Of a stretch of DNA of 41,005 nucleotides, positions 24,442 through 33,142 are shown in pieces. The notes below the pieces were generated by a model. The model was not told the DNA's origin and ran no database searches. It was given only the letters and a program-made list of their open reading frames with translations. Both the position numbers and the translations under genes were made by a program. Each line of letters begins with the position of its first letter. Within the stretch, counting starts at the first letter, position 1. This DNA comes from an uncultured Alphaproteobacteria bacterium. Lineage in GTDB: Bacteria > Pseudomonadota > Alphaproteobacteria > RF32 > CAG-239. Location: assembly GCA_947588655.1 (NCBI GenBank), contig CANPYS010000016.1, forward strand, positions 1-41,005. The letters are read 5' to 3'.

Positions 24442-24635
24442 AAAAAAAGCCGCTCCAAAAAGAAGCGGGCGGATGTTCAGAAACCGTATAGACTTAAACG
24501 GCTCGGCTTATTTGGCAGAGCCTTATTCGCCGACATCCGTCCATAAACAGAAGTCGGCACAATATTTTTAAAGTCGTGTGCGCACGACTAAGTCTATAAA
24601 GGGTTTCTGACGCCCTAGGCAGAAATTTCTGCCAC
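24442..24635 (-). ncRNA. Structured RNA of about 194 nt, family not recognised
   Basis: The minus strand has a promoter, a structured body and an intrinsic terminator, but no open frame. In order: hairpin GGCAGAAA/TTTCTGCC (24617-24632); a long closing stem CAGAAACC...ATAGACTT with AAGTCTAT..GGTTTCTG; inside it three hairpins, AGTCGTG/CACGACT, GCCGAC/GTCGGC and GGCTC/GAGCC; then CCGCT/AGCGG and seven U (24442-24468). It is not RNase P, SRP RNA or tmRNA by their hallmark sequences, and not a clear 6S rod. It could be a free ncRNA or a riboswitch/attenuator for the SGNH gene 25 nt downstream. Confidence 0.65.
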
Positions 24636-24641
24636 GAATAC

Positions 24642-24670
24642 AGAGTATTGAATTTCAAAAATATAGTCAA
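24642..24670 (-). promoter_or_regulatory. Promoter of the structured RNA
   Basis: TTGACT (24665-24670), exactly 17 nt, TACTCT (24642-24647). The 20 nt around its -35 (GCTTGACTATATTTT) are the same as in the fucosyltransferase promoter at 25768-25796. Confidence 0.6.
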
Positions 24671-24782
24671 GCAAAAATAAAAAATTTATTTCAAAATACG
24701 TCAAACGCCTCAACAACCATCCATTTTTTTTGAATGACTTGGTGATTAAAGATTGATAATGTTTTTGAACCTTGATAAGCGG

Positions 24783-25739
24783 TTACTTTAATTTTTGACG
24801 AAGTTCTTTCCTTTTGCGAGAAGAGGGAACAAAGTTGATAAAAAACTTTTTGAGTTTATACGAAAACCTCTTTTTTCTAAAATTTTCCATAAAAGGGACA
24901 ATCGTTTCTTTCTCTAAAGATAAGAAAATGCATTTATTAAAGTAGTCTTTCAAATCAAGAGCTATCAAGGGATTGATAAAATAGCCTTCATTTTTTGATA
25001 AGATGCGAGCAAAGCGTCCAAAACTTCCTTTGCTTGCAATAAAATGTTGGCATTTAGTCATCAGGTACAAATCCAAATAACCTTTGTCTGAGCCGTTTTG
25101 TTCACAGATTTTATACGCCAGATTTTGCGGTAATTGAGGAATTAAAAAATCATTGACCCAAGACATTTCATCTGAAAAGAAATAAAATTTCACCTTTGGA
25201 ACAAGGGCGTTTATAATTTTTATGGCACTAATAAAATATTCTTCCGAACAGGGGCGCCCATAGCCAGTGTCTGTGTGCATAGCCAAGTCGCCACGACGAA
25301 CATGCACAGCGCAGGAGCAATGTGCGCATATATCGTCTAAAGTTGTTTGAATTGCCTTCAAATCAGATTGGGGGGGGGTAAAGCGTTCGGCAAAAGTTGT
25401 TCTGTTCTCAAGCAGATATTTCATGCCGCTTGGATAACCGTCCAAATAAAGAGGAGATTTCATTTTAAATATATTATTCGTTTTTTTAGGATATTTTTTA
25501 GAATAATACTTAATTTCATCGTGTGTTGCTTCTTCAAATGGAAGTGAAGGAAAGGCTTTCAATAAATCAAAATTTCTGGCAAAGCGTCCGTCCATATCTA
25601 AGCCGTCGGTTTCAAACCAAGTTAAATCAAATTTAACATGGTAATTTTGGCTCATAAAATATGCGCCAATCGCATAAAAATTTATTTGAGAAGATATGCC
25701 GCCGTCAACGCGAACAATAATCAAATCATCTTTTTTCAT
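24783..25739 (-). CDS. Alpha-1,2-fucosyltransferase family protein (GT11), phase-variable
   Basis: GT11 enzymes transfer L-fucose from GDP-fucose onto galactose-containing glycans. The second of two adjacent ATGs (25739) is better placed after CGGAG. The 318-aa product has VRVDGGISSQINFYAIGAYF near the N-terminus, the GDP-fucose motif VHVRRGD in the middle, FYFFSDEMSWV, and a strongly basic C-terminus (SSRKRKELRQKLK) suited to membrane contact. A run of nine C (25370-25378) encodes Thr-Pro-Pro and keeps the frame, so this copy is ON; loss or gain of one base would truncate the protein before HxRRGD. It has its own promoter. Confidence 0.82.
   Translation of the reverse strand: MKKDDLIIVRVDGGISSQINFYAIGAYFMSQNYHVKFDLTWFETDGLDMDGRFARNFDLLKAFPSLPFEEATHDEIKYYSKKYPKKTNNIFKMKSPLYLDGYPSGMKYLLENRTTFAERFTPPQSDLKAIQTTLDDICAHCSCAVHVRRGDLAMHTDTGYGRPCSEEYFISAIKIINALVPKVKFYFFSDEMSWVNDFLIPQLPQNLAYKICEQNGSDKGYLDLYLMTKCQHFIASKGSFGRFARILSKNEGYFINPLIALDLKDYFNKCIFLSLEKETIVPFMENFRKKRFSYKLKKFFINFVPSSRKRKELRQKLK
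25370..25378. repeat. Poly-G/C tract (9 nt) in the fucosyltransferase gene
   Basis: Nine consecutive G on the plus strand within codons for RFTPPQ. It has the same length and kind as the tract that breaks the pyruvyl transferase gene, but here the frame is open. Confidence 0.75.
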
Positions 25740-25767
25740 CATAAGCTCCGAATAAAATACTTCAAAA

Positions 25768-25796
25768 AAAGTATCATCTGGTCAAAATATAGTCAA
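25768..25796 (-). promoter_or_regulatory. Fucosyltransferase promoter
   Basis: TTGACT (25791-25796), 17 nt, TACTTT (25768-25773), with a start near 25761 and a leader of about 20 nt. It shares its upstream half with the structured-RNA promoter. Confidence 0.55.
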
Positions 25797-25812
25797 GCAA
25801 AAAAGCTTCTCC

Positions 25813-25841
25813 CTTGCGTGAAAGTCTAAAAATTCCTATAT
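25813..25841 (+). promoter_or_regulatory. RpoH (sigma-32) promoter of clpB
   Basis: CTTG (25813-25816), 18 nt, CCTATAT (25835-25841) matches the alphaproteobacterial heat-shock consensus. It starts transcription just upstream of the clpB ribosome site. Confidence 0.7.
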
Positions 25842-25864
25842 ATAATTTTAGGAAGGAAAAAAAC

Positions 25865-28366
25865 ATGAATATGGAACATTTAACAGATCGTAGCCAAGGC
25901 TTTTTGCAAGCGGCGCAATCATTGGCGGCGCGCAAGAACAATCAGTTTTTAGCGCCGGTGCACTTGCTTTCGGTGATGCTTTCGGATCGCGAGGGGCTGG
26001 CGTCTTCGCTGATTGAAAAGACAGGCGCAAACAAAGAAAAAGTGCGTGAAGCTGTTGAGGCTGATGTTGATAAACTACCGCAAGTGGAAGGCTCGGGCGT
26101 TCAAATTTCGGCATCATCTGAACTATTGAAATGCCTAGATTTAGCAGAGCAATACGCCCAAAAAGCGGGCGATTCGTTTGTGACCGTGGAGCGCTTGTTA
26201 CAAGCCTTATTGGCACAAAAATCTTATGGTGTTGATGTCCAAAAGTTAAATCAGGTCATTAACGATATGCGTCAAGGGCGTACGGCACAAAGCGCGAGCG
26301 CGGAAGATACCATGGACGCACTTAAAAAATATGCTTCGGATTATACGGAGCGCGCCCTGCAAGGCAAGCTTGATCCGGTTATTGGCCGCGATGAAGAAAT
26401 CCGCCGCACCATACAAGTTTTGTCGCGCCGCACCAAAAATAACCCGATTTTAATTGGCGAGCCGGGTGTTGGTAAAACCGCGATTGTAGAAGGCTTGGCA
26501 CTACGAATTATCAATGGCGACGTTCCTGAAAGCTTGGCGCACAAACGCCTGATGGCGCTTGATATGGGCGCCTTAATTGCCGGCGCAAAATATCGTGGCG
26601 AGTTTGAAGAGCGCTTAAAAGCCGTTTTGGAAGAAGTCAGCCACGCAGGCGGGCAGATTATTCTTTTTATTGATGAAATGCACACGGTGGTTGGTGCGGG
26701 CGCAACGTCGGGTTCTATGGACGCTTCAAACCTCTTAAAGCCGGCATTGGCGCGTGGCGAGTTGCATTGCATTGGCGCGACAACCTTAAAAGAATATCAG
26801 AAATATATTGAAAAAGATCAGGCTTTTGCGCGGCGGTTTCAGCCGGTTTTTGTCGGCGAGCCGCAAGTGGAAGAAACGGTTTCCATTTTGCGTGGCATTA
26901 AAGAAAAGTACGAGCTCCATCACGGCGTCAAGATTGCCGATGCGGCGTTGGTTGCGGCGGCGGTCATGTCCAACCGCTACATTACGGATCGGTTTTTGCC
27001 TGATAAAGCCATAGATTTAATAGACGAGGCGGCAAGTCGCCTGCGTATGGCAATAGATAGCAAGCCCGAGCAGTTAGACGAGCTGGACAGACATTTAATT
27101 CAGCTCAAAATTGAGCGTGAGGCTTTGCGTAAAGAAACAGACGCGGCGTCCAAGGAACGCCTTGCCAAAATTGAAGCCGAGATTGAACAGGCGCAAAAGC
27201 AATCGGCAGAGGCAAATGCAGCTTGGAACGCACATAAATCAAGCGTTCAGCAGGCGGGCAAAATTCGGGCGCAACTGGATAAAGCACGCATTGAGCTTGA
27301 AAAAGCCTTGCGCCAAGGGCTTTATGAGCAGGCCGGCAAACTTCAGTACGAGGAAATTCCATCTTTGGAACATCAGCTTGAAAACATCAGCGCCGATGCC
27401 GAAAATACGGTGGAAACAGTCACGCCCGATGTGATTGCCGCGGTGGTTTCCAAATGGACGGGCATTCCGGTGGATAAGCTGATGAGCAACGAGCGCGAAA
27501 AACTTTTGGATATGGAAAAAACGTTGGCGCGTCGCGTAGTCGGGCAAGAAGACGCGGTCACCGCGGTTTCAAATGCCGTCAGACGGTCGCGCTCGGGCTT
27601 AAATGATCCCAACCGCCCGATTGGCTCATTTATGTTTTTAGGACCGACAGGTGTCGGCAAAACAGAGCTTGCCAAAGCTTTGGCGGAGTTTTTGTTTGAT
27701 GAAGAACAGGCTTATTTGCGCATTGATATGTCTGAATACATGGAAAAGCACGCGGTGGCAAGGCTGATTGGCGCGCCGCCGGGATATGTTGGTTATGATG
27801 AGGGCGGTGTTTTAACCGAGGCTGTCAGACGGCGGCCGTATCAGGTCATTTTGTTTGACGAGGTTGAAAAGGCGCATCCCGATGTGTTTAATGTGTTGTT
27901 GCAGGTTTTAGATGACGGCCGTTTAACTGACGGGCAGGGGCGCACGGTAGATTTTAAGAACACGTTTTTGATTATGACCTCTAACTTGCGCGTTGAAAAC
28001 AAAAATCAAGATGTGCGCGAGGCCTTAAAAGGCTTTTTCCGCCCCGAGTTCATTAATCGTTTAGATGAAGTGATTGTCTTTAAGCCTTTGGGCAAAGATG
28101 AGATTCGTCAAATTGCCGATATTCAGCTTGCGCGGTTGCAACAGCGCTTAAATGACCGGCACATCACGCTTTCTCTTGATGACAAAGCCAAAAATTGGCT
28201 TGCTGAAAACGGCTATGATGAAGAGTTTGGCGCGCGTCCTTTAAAGCGACTGATTCAGCAAGAAGTTGAAAACAAATTGGCGCTCAAGCTTTTAGACGGC
28301 GAAATTAAAGACAATTCGGAAGTCGTTTTAACGGCAGGCAAAGACGGGCTAGAAGTGAAAGCGTAA
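25865..28366 (+). CDS. clpB: ATP-dependent disaggregase ClpB
   Basis: ClpB works with DnaK to pull proteins out of heat-induced aggregates in the cytoplasm. ATG at 25865 follows AGGAAGG at good spacing. The 833-aa product has the N-domain (about 1-140), a first AAA+ domain with Walker A GEPGVGKT (198-205) and Walker [10 protein letters not shown], a coiled-coil middle domain (about 400-515), and a second AAA+ domain with GPTGVGKT (593-600), [13 protein letters not shown] and a final EFGARPLKR sensor-2 segment. It is full length; the missing IGF/L-like tripeptide confirms ClpB rather than ClpA. A heat-shock promoter lies just upstream. Confidence 0.97.
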   Translation: MNMEHLTDRSQGFLQAAQSLAARKNNQFLAPVHLLSVMLSDREGLASSLIEKTGANKEKVREAVEADVDKLPQVEGSGVQISASSELLKCLDLAEQYAQKAGDSFVTVERLLQALLAQKSYGVDVQKLNQVINDMRQGRTAQSASAEDTMDALKKYASDYTERALQGKLDPVIGRDEEIRRTIQVLSRRTKNNPILIGEPGVGKTAIVEGLALRIINGDVPESLAHKRLMALDMGALIAGAKYRGEFEERLKAVLEEVSHAGGQIILFIDEMHTVVGAGATSGSMDASNLLKPALARGELHCIGATTLKEYQKYIEKDQAFARRFQPVFVGEPQVEETVSILRGIKEKYELHHGVKIADAALVAAAVMSNRYITDRFLPDKAIDLIDEAASRLRMAIDSKPEQLDELDRHLIQLKIEREALRKETDAASKERLAKIEAEIEQAQKQSAEANAAWNAHKSSVQQAGKIRAQLDKARIELEKALRQGLYEQAGKLQYEEIPSLEHQLENISADAENTVETVTPDVIAAVVSKWTGIPVDKLMSNEREKLLDMEKTLARRVVGQEDAVTAVSNAVRRSRSGLNDPNRPIGSFMFLGPTGVGKTELAKALAEFLFDEEQAYLRIDMSEYMEKHAVARLIGAPPGYVGYDEGGVLTEAVRRRPYQVILFDEVEKAHPDVFNVLLQVLDDGRLTDGQGRTVDFKNTFLIMTSNLRVENKNQDVREALKGFFRPEFINRLDEVIVFKPLGKDEIRQIADIQLARLQQRLNDRHITLSLDDKAKNWLAENGYDEEFGARPLKRLIQQEVENKLALKLLDGEIKDNSEVVLTAGKDGLEVKA

Positions 28367-28398
28367 GATAAAATTTGTTTATTTTTGCGTGATTGTGC

Positions 28399-28427
28399 TT
28401 GAGAATTTGGCGCAAACGGTATATTTT
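28399..28427 (+). promoter_or_regulatory. parE promoter
   Basis: TTGAGA (28399-28404), 17 nt, TATTTT (28422-28427) in the 93-nt gap after clpB, giving a short leader. A TATATT in an overlapping register gives a 15-nt spacer. Confidence 0.45.
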
Positions 28428-28459
28428 ACGCGCATTGAGAAATGTTTTTTGAGGACAAA

Positions 28460-30448
28460 ATGCCCGATTTATTTGAAACAACAACCGTTGCCAAAGAGGC
28501 TTATTCCGCCCAAGATATTGAGGTTTTGGAAGGGCTTGAGCCTGTCCGCCACCGCCCCGGCATGTATATTGGCGGCACAGACGAGCAGGCTTTGCATCAT
28601 CTGGTGGCGGAAATTTTGGATAACTCTATGGACGAGGCGGTGGCAGGCTATGCCGAGCGCATTGACATCAGCTTAAATGCCGATAATTCAGTCACGGTCA
28701 CAGACAACGGCCGTGGCATTCCGGTGGACGAGCATCCCAAATATCCCGGAAAATCGGCGCTTGAAGTCATTATGACCACTTTGCACTCCGGCGGCAAGTT
28801 TTCCAACAGCGTTTATAAAGTTTCGGGCGGTTTGCATGGCGTTGGTTTGTCGGTTGTGAACGCCTTGTCCGAGTCGTTGACGGTTGAAATTGCGCGCGAT
28901 AAAAAGCTTTATCGCCAACTTTACAGCAAGGGCAAACCGCAAACGCCGTTAGAGCTTGTCGGCAACGCGCCTAACCGCCGCGGAACAAGCGTCACATTTA
29001 AGCCTGATGAAGAAGTTTTCGGGCTTAATTCCAAGTTTTCGCCGAGCCGCATTTATCGTATGGCGCGCTCCAAGGCGTTTTTATTTAAGGGCATTCGCAT
29101 TTTTTGGACATGCGCGCCGGAGCTGATAACCGAGGGCGACACCACGCCTTTGACCGCGGAACTTCATTTCCCAAACGGCCTGCGCGACTTTTTAAATGAC
29201 CAAATTGGCACGCGCCCGACCATTAATCGTGCGATGTTTGCAGGCGATTCGGAGCTTGCGCACGGCGAGGGTCGTGTGGAATGGGCAATCACATGGCCGG
29301 AAGATGAAAACGGTTTTTGCTATTCGTACTGCAACACGGTTGTCACACCGCAAGGCGGCACGCATGAAATGGGCTTTAAGAACGCGCTTTTAAAGAGCTT
29401 AAAAGAATATGCCGATATGGCAAACATCAAAAAAGCCGGTAACGTCACCGCGGAAGACTTTTTATCTGATGCCGCGATTATGCTTTCCGTTTTTATCACG
29501 GATCCGCAATTTCAGGGGCAAACCAAAGACAAGCTGACTTCAGCAAAAGCAACGCGTTTGGTGGAACAAGCAGTGAAAGATCCGTTTGATCATTGGCTTT
29601 CATCAGATCCTGAAAACGCGTCGGCTTTATTGGAATATGTGATTGACCGCGCCGAGTTGCGCAAAAAGCGCAAGGAAGAAAAGGTTCAGTTACGCAAAAC
29701 TCCCACCAAAAAATTGCGCTTGCCTGGCAAACTTGCAGACTGTTCGCAAGCGGCGGCGGAAAATACCGAGATTTTTATTGTGGAGGGCGATTCTGCAGGA
29801 GGCTCGGCAAAGCAGGGGCGCGACCGTGTCACGCAGGCGATTTTGCCTTTGCGCGGCAAAATCTTGAATGTGGCGAGTGCATCTATTGAAAAAATCACGC
29901 AAAACCAAGAAATCAAAGATATGATTGAGGCTTTGGGTTGCGGTGTGAAAGAAAATTATAAAGAAGAAAATTTACGTTATGAAAAAATCATCATTATGAC
30001 GGATGCTGATGTTGACGGCGCGCATATTGCCTCGCTTTTAATGACGTTTTTTTATCAGCATATGCCAAAGCTTATTGAAAATGGGCATTTGTTTATTGCC
30101 ACGCCGCCGCTTTATAAAATTGTGACGGGCGGCAAAAATTACTATGCCTTGGATGATGATGAAAAAGACCGGATTTTATCTAAAGTTGTGAAGGGCAATC
30201 AGAAAGCCGACATCAGCCGGTTCAAAGGTTTGGGCGAGATGAGCGCGCAACAACTCAAAGAAACCACCATGGACAAGAACAACCGTATGCTTTTGCGTGT
30301 GCTTTTGCCTAATATGAACACGGAAGAGGGGCGGGAAGAAAGCTTTGCCACGCGCCGTCAGGTGGAGCGTTTAATGGGCAAAGATCCGGAACAGCGCTTT
30401 AAATTCATCATTGAACATGCGCGGTTTGTTGACAATTTAGATATTTAG
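28460..30448 (+). CDS. parE: DNA topoisomerase IV subunit B
   Basis: The ATPase subunit of topoisomerase IV, which unlinks daughter chromosomes. ATG at 28460 has GAGG five bases upstream and gives MPDLFE; an earlier ATG at 28442 lacks a site. The 662-aa product has the GHKL ATP-binding motifs EILDNSMDEAVAG and DNGRGIPVDEHP, SGGLHGVGLSVVNALS, the TOPRIM motifs EGDSAGGSAKQGRD and DADVDGAHIASLL, and RFKGLGEMSAQQL at the end. The length and the start EGLEPVRHRPGMYIGGTDE fit alphaproteobacterial ParE rather than GyrB (about 800 aa). parC is not in the window. Confidence 0.93.
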   Translation: MPDLFETTTVAKEAYSAQDIEVLEGLEPVRHRPGMYIGGTDEQALHHLVAEILDNSMDEAVAGYAERIDISLNADNSVTVTDNGRGIPVDEHPKYPGKSALEVIMTTLHSGGKFSNSVYKVSGGLHGVGLSVVNALSESLTVEIARDKKLYRQLYSKGKPQTPLELVGNAPNRRGTSVTFKPDEEVFGLNSKFSPSRIYRMARSKAFLFKGIRIFWTCAPELITEGDTTPLTAELHFPNGLRDFLNDQIGTRPTINRAMFAGDSELAHGEGRVEWAITWPEDENGFCYSYCNTVVTPQGGTHEMGFKNALLKSLKEYADMANIKKAGNVTAEDFLSDAAIMLSVFITDPQFQGQTKDKLTSAKATRLVEQAVKDPFDHWLSSDPENASALLEYVIDRAELRKKRKEEKVQLRKTPTKKLRLPGKLADCSQAAAENTEIFIVEGDSAGGSAKQGRDRVTQAILPLRGKILNVASASIEKITQNQEIKDMIEALGCGVKENYKEENLRYEKIIIMTDADVDGAHIASLLMTFFYQHMPKLIENGHLFIATPPLYKIVTGGKNYYALDDDEKDRILSKVVKGNQKADISRFKGLGEMSAQQLKETTMDKNNRMLLRVLLPNMNTEEGREESFATRRQVERLMGKDPEQRFKFIIEHARFVDNLDI

Positions 30449-30490
30449 GAACTAAGGGAACGCATCTAACCGCTCATCTAGAGGCATTTT

Positions 30491-31567
30491 TTAAAAAGCT
30501 AAAATTGGTCGGACAGGATAAGCAAGCAATTCCTTATTATATTTGCTTCTATACCCATTACCCATATGCAAATGCCATGCAAATGACGAGGTTGATTCAT
30601 TTGATGACCAGTAATAATATTCTGTAAAAAGACTTGCATCACAGCCTTTTTTTATCATCATTTGCAAAGTTGTTTCAACTTTTTGCAATATTTTTTTGTT
30701 TGCCCCATCAGTTCCCCTACTTTCTGTAATCTGATCATAACCATATAAATCCATCAACTCACCAAGAGCCGGCAAATACCACTTACCTTGCCCGACATAA
30801 GAATTATCTGCATCGGCTTCGGGCGGATAGAATTGATGCGCCGCCAAAGCTGCTGTGGGTATGCAATAAATGTTATAATCTTTTGTCCCAACTTGATAAG
30901 TATTTTGAGTACATGCTTCATAGGTAGATTTTGTCTTAATCAGAATTTCCGTGTTTGGTGCACCATTATAAAGTTCTGGAATGTGTTTTTGTAAAGGTTC
31001 AACTATATTTTCCACCCCCGTACTTATATCGACATAGTTTGTTAACTCCAAAACATCAGTACCATATAATCCCCATGACAAATATCCAAATGAGTTGTGG
31101 TATGGGTTTTTAGGGTTAAATGTATGCGTTTGTTCATCTACCGTTAAATCTCTTAAGGCGACAACTTTGCCGTGGCGACCTTCGTCTGTCACATAAAACA
31201 CGACGCCAACAGGGGTTTTAGTGTTGTCATAGTCTGTGGCATAACCGCAAGTGCCATCTGCATAATAAACATCGCCGATTTCACAAAGAGCTTTACAAGC
31301 TGTGTAAGATTTATCGTTCGGGCATTTTGAAATTTTACCACACCAAGAGGATTTGTTGGATTGTGTAAAGCCTAAAGTTTCGCAATTATAGCGAACACAT
31401 TTTTTATAGGTTTGGTCATAAGGGCAAAGAATATAACCGTTTTTATCACATTTCGGATTATCTTCTTTGGAATAATTTAACTCTTCACAAGTCGGTTGCC
31501 TTTCACAATTCAGCGCCACCGCCTGATTTGAAAACAAAATCATCATCAAAAATAAAACGTACTTCAT
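30491..31567 (-). CDS. Secreted Cys-rich protein with DUF1566-like domain
   Basis: AAGGAG and AAGGA lie just upstream of ATG at 31567. The 358-aa product has a signal peptide (1-18, ending AVA). Two modules of the same C-x2-L(N/G)(Y/F) type as in the gene at 203 follow (about residues 20-92). The C-terminal part has KWYLPALGELMDLYG and ends YYWSSNESTSSFAWHLHMGNG...YPVRPIL, the pattern of DUF1566/FISUMP-like secreted domains. It is probably exported and disulfide-bonded; function unknown. Its upstream DNA holds the 38-bp inverted-repeat element, with a leftward promoter-like sequence about 300 nt away. Confidence 0.75.
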   Translation of the reverse strand: MKYVLFLMMILFSNQAVALNCERQPTCEELNYSKEDNPKCDKNGYILCPYDQTYKKCVRYNCETLGFTQSNKSSWCGKISKCPNDKSYTACKALCEIGDVYYADGTCGYATDYDNTKTPVGVVFYVTDEGRHGKVVALRDLTVDEQTHTFNPKNPYHNSFGYLSWGLYGTDVLELTNYVDISTGVENIVEPLQKHIPELYNGAPNTEILIKTKSTYEACTQNTYQVGTKDYNIYCIPTAALAAHQFYPPEADADNSYVGQGKWYLPALGELMDLYGYDQITESRGTDGANKKILQKVETTLQMMIKKGCDASLFTEYYYWSSNESTSSFAWHLHMGNGYRSKYNKELLAYPVRPILAF

Positions 31568-31600
31568 TCCTTGCTCCTTTCGCCCAAATTCTTCCGAATC

Positions 31601-31701
31601 GTCATCCTGAGCTTTGCCCGAAGGGCATTCGCGAAGGATCCAGGAAAAAATTAGCTATAATTATTGTCCTGGACTCTTCGGACTAAAGTCCTCAGAGTGA
31701 C
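31601..31701. repeat. Palindromic intergenic element (REP-like)
   Basis: The ends GTCATCCTGAG and (inverted) GTCACTCTGAG frame a 101-bp imperfect palindrome with inner matches CCGAAG and TCCAGGA on both arms. Elements with such GTCAnnCTGAG ends occur dispersed in several alphaproteobacteria (from memory). Confidence 0.6.
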
Positions 31702-31750
31702 GTTTTTGGGAAATTTTCCCTCTCTTGTTCTAGCCAAAGAAATGTGAAGA

Positions 31751-31853
31751 GTGGTGCAGATAAAGTCGTTTCAAAAGCGAGGAAAATTTGAGCGTACATA
31801 GAAGTACGTGAATTTTCCGAACTTGAAGAAACGGCTTTAGATGTGCCGCTATA
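31751..31853. repeat. Long imperfect palindrome
   Basis: AAAGTCGTTTC pairs with GAAACGGCTTT, GGAAAATT with AATTTTCC, and CGTAC with GTACG around a central ATAGAA. Transcribed, it would form one hairpin of about 100 nt. Its centre CATAGAAGTACG recurs in the 62-bp repeats near 33.3 and 33.6 kb. Confidence 0.55.
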
Positions 31854-31860
31854 CACATTT

Positions 31861-31970
31861 CTCAAAAAAACGTACGTTTAAATGCGCATTTTATCAAGAA
31901 AATAACCTTTTGAAATATCTCAAAATTTTTTGCTTGACAAAATGCACATTTAAAGGTACCTTTTTTTGCA
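31861..31970. repeat. 38-bp inverted repeat pair (element copies B and C)
   Basis: Arms 31861-31898 and 31933-31970 differ at only a few positions and enclose 34 bp. The left arm holds the palindrome AAACGTACGTTT (31868-31879), the right arm AAAGGTACCTTT. Both arms carry outward promoter-like sequences: TTGATA-N17-TACGTT leftward (toward the Cys-rich gene) and TTGACA-N17-TACCTT rightward. AAACGTACGT fits the Mpi invertase recognition motif ARACGTWCGT (recalled), so it may be a recombination site, a divergent promoter, or both. Confidence 0.5.
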
Positions 31971-32089
31971 CACGTTTTGATGATAAGTTGTTGATTTTAA
32001 TTGAAATTTTACATCACTCTGACGACCTTAGAGCCTATAAAAGCACCCAAAGTAATTGTTGTTTTGAAAGCTCTATGTCTTTCCGCATT

Positions 32090-33133
32090 TTAGAAGTATT
32101 TTTGAACAGCCTGTTTATATTGTTCCAAAAACAGCTCTTTGAAATAAGAGGCGTTGTTTTGTTCATAAAACAAAATAACGGCTTTTTTATATTCCACTTC
32201 ATCAACGCTTCTATACGATAAGGGGCAATAATTATCGGCTAAAAGGAGCGCGTTGCCCAAAATCCGTGAGGTACGTTTGTTGCCGTCTTCAAAAGGTTGG
32301 ATGTAAGCAATCATTAAAACGGCAATTAATGCTCTTTCCAACGGATTTTTTGTTTGATTAATCACTTCAACAAGCTTTTGCAAAGCCTCTTTAATTTGGT
32401 GCGCATTGCTCAAGGGCTTGTAATTTGAGCCTACAATGCCAACTGTGCCTTGGCGAATTCCAGGAGAAACATTTAAATCATCCACCAACAAACGGTGAAT
32501 ATCTTCTATTTTCGCAACATTAATTTTTTTGTATTGCTCGGGTGCATTTAAGACAAAATCCAAAGCCTTTTTATGGTTAAGAATCATTATCGTTTCATTG
32601 AGCGTTTTATTTTCTGCAATCACATGTTCTTTTAACAGGCGTTCTGTATCAAGCAAGGTATAAGTGTTGCCCTCAATTTGTGAAGATTTCCACGCCAATT
32701 CAACGGTTAAGCGCTCATATTCCTTTTTAAGCAACAAGGGCGAGAGCTTGGCTTTTTTGGTTAAAAAGGCCTTGTTTAATTTAGAAAATTCGGACTTTTC
32801 TTGATCGGTCAGCAGATTTTTTAAAGCAGAAAAAATATCAAAATTAAAATAAATGTTTTCTGGTGCGCGGTTATCTTGATTTTGCTTAAAATAAGCGTCA
32901 ACATCAACTTTTTCAAAAAGATGAGAATGTTTTAGCGCCTGATAAACCGAGGCTTTTGCCGCGCCTGATTTTTCAACCAACCCGTCATTGATGAGAATTT
33001 TCAAATCGCGGGTAACGGTCATTTTAGTAACATCAAAGTGCATAGAAGATAAAAAATCTTCAATGTCTTTGCGCTTGCACAGGGGATTATCTTTAATAAA
33101 ATCCAAAATCAGTTCTTGGCGTTTGTTGTACAT
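32090..33133 (-). CDS. Fic-family protein with N-terminal winged helix and His-to-Gln active site
   Basis: Fic proteins usually AMPylate targets. The 347-aa product has an N-terminal winged-helix DNA-binding domain (about 1-70, DeoR-like: RKDIEDFL...KMTVTRDLKILINDGLVEKSG). Next is the autoinhibitory motif SSQIEGN (150-156, class II type), then the Fic core. The active-site loop reads IQPFEDGNKRTSR (278-290): the rest of HPFx(D/E)GNxRxxR is kept, but the catalytic His is Gln279. It is therefore unlikely to AMPylate by the usual route and may be mainly a transcription regulator. Operator-like repeats cover its own promoter, which points to autoregulation. Confidence 0.82.
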   Translation of the reverse strand: MYNKRQELILDFIKDNPLCKRKDIEDFLSSMHFDVTKMTVTRDLKILINDGLVEKSGAAKASVYQALKHSHLFEKVDVDAYFKQNQDNRAPENIYFNFDIFSALKNLLTDQEKSEFSKLNKAFLTKKAKLSPLLLKKEYERLTVELAWKSSQIEGNTYTLLDTERLLKEHVIAENKTLNETIMILNHKKALDFVLNAPEQYKKINVAKIEDIHRLLVDDLNVSPGIRQGTVGIVGSNYKPLSNAHQIKEALQKLVEVINQTKNPLERALIAVLMIAYIQPFEDGNKRTSRILGNALLLADNYCPLSYRSVDEVEYKKAVILFYEQNNASYFKELFLEQYKQAVQKYF

Positions 33134-33142
33134 TTTGCCCTC

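Noticed and set aside
24442-24635. 6S RNA, tmRNA, RNase P or SRP RNA as identity of the structured RNA
   Set aside because: The fold is multi-branched rather than a 6S-like rod, and the hallmark sequences of tmRNA (T-arm, tag frame), RNase P and SRP are not seen. A divergent 6S RNA is not fully excluded.
25801-25864. Longer N-terminus for ClpB starting near 25814
   Set aside because: It would start inside the RpoH promoter, upstream of the strong ribosome site.
31841-32221. A 126-codon plus-strand frame downstream of the 38-bp inverted repeat
   Set aside because: It begins in the repeat and runs antisense into the Fic gene; composition is repeat-derived. The rightward promoter-like arm therefore has no clear target gene.
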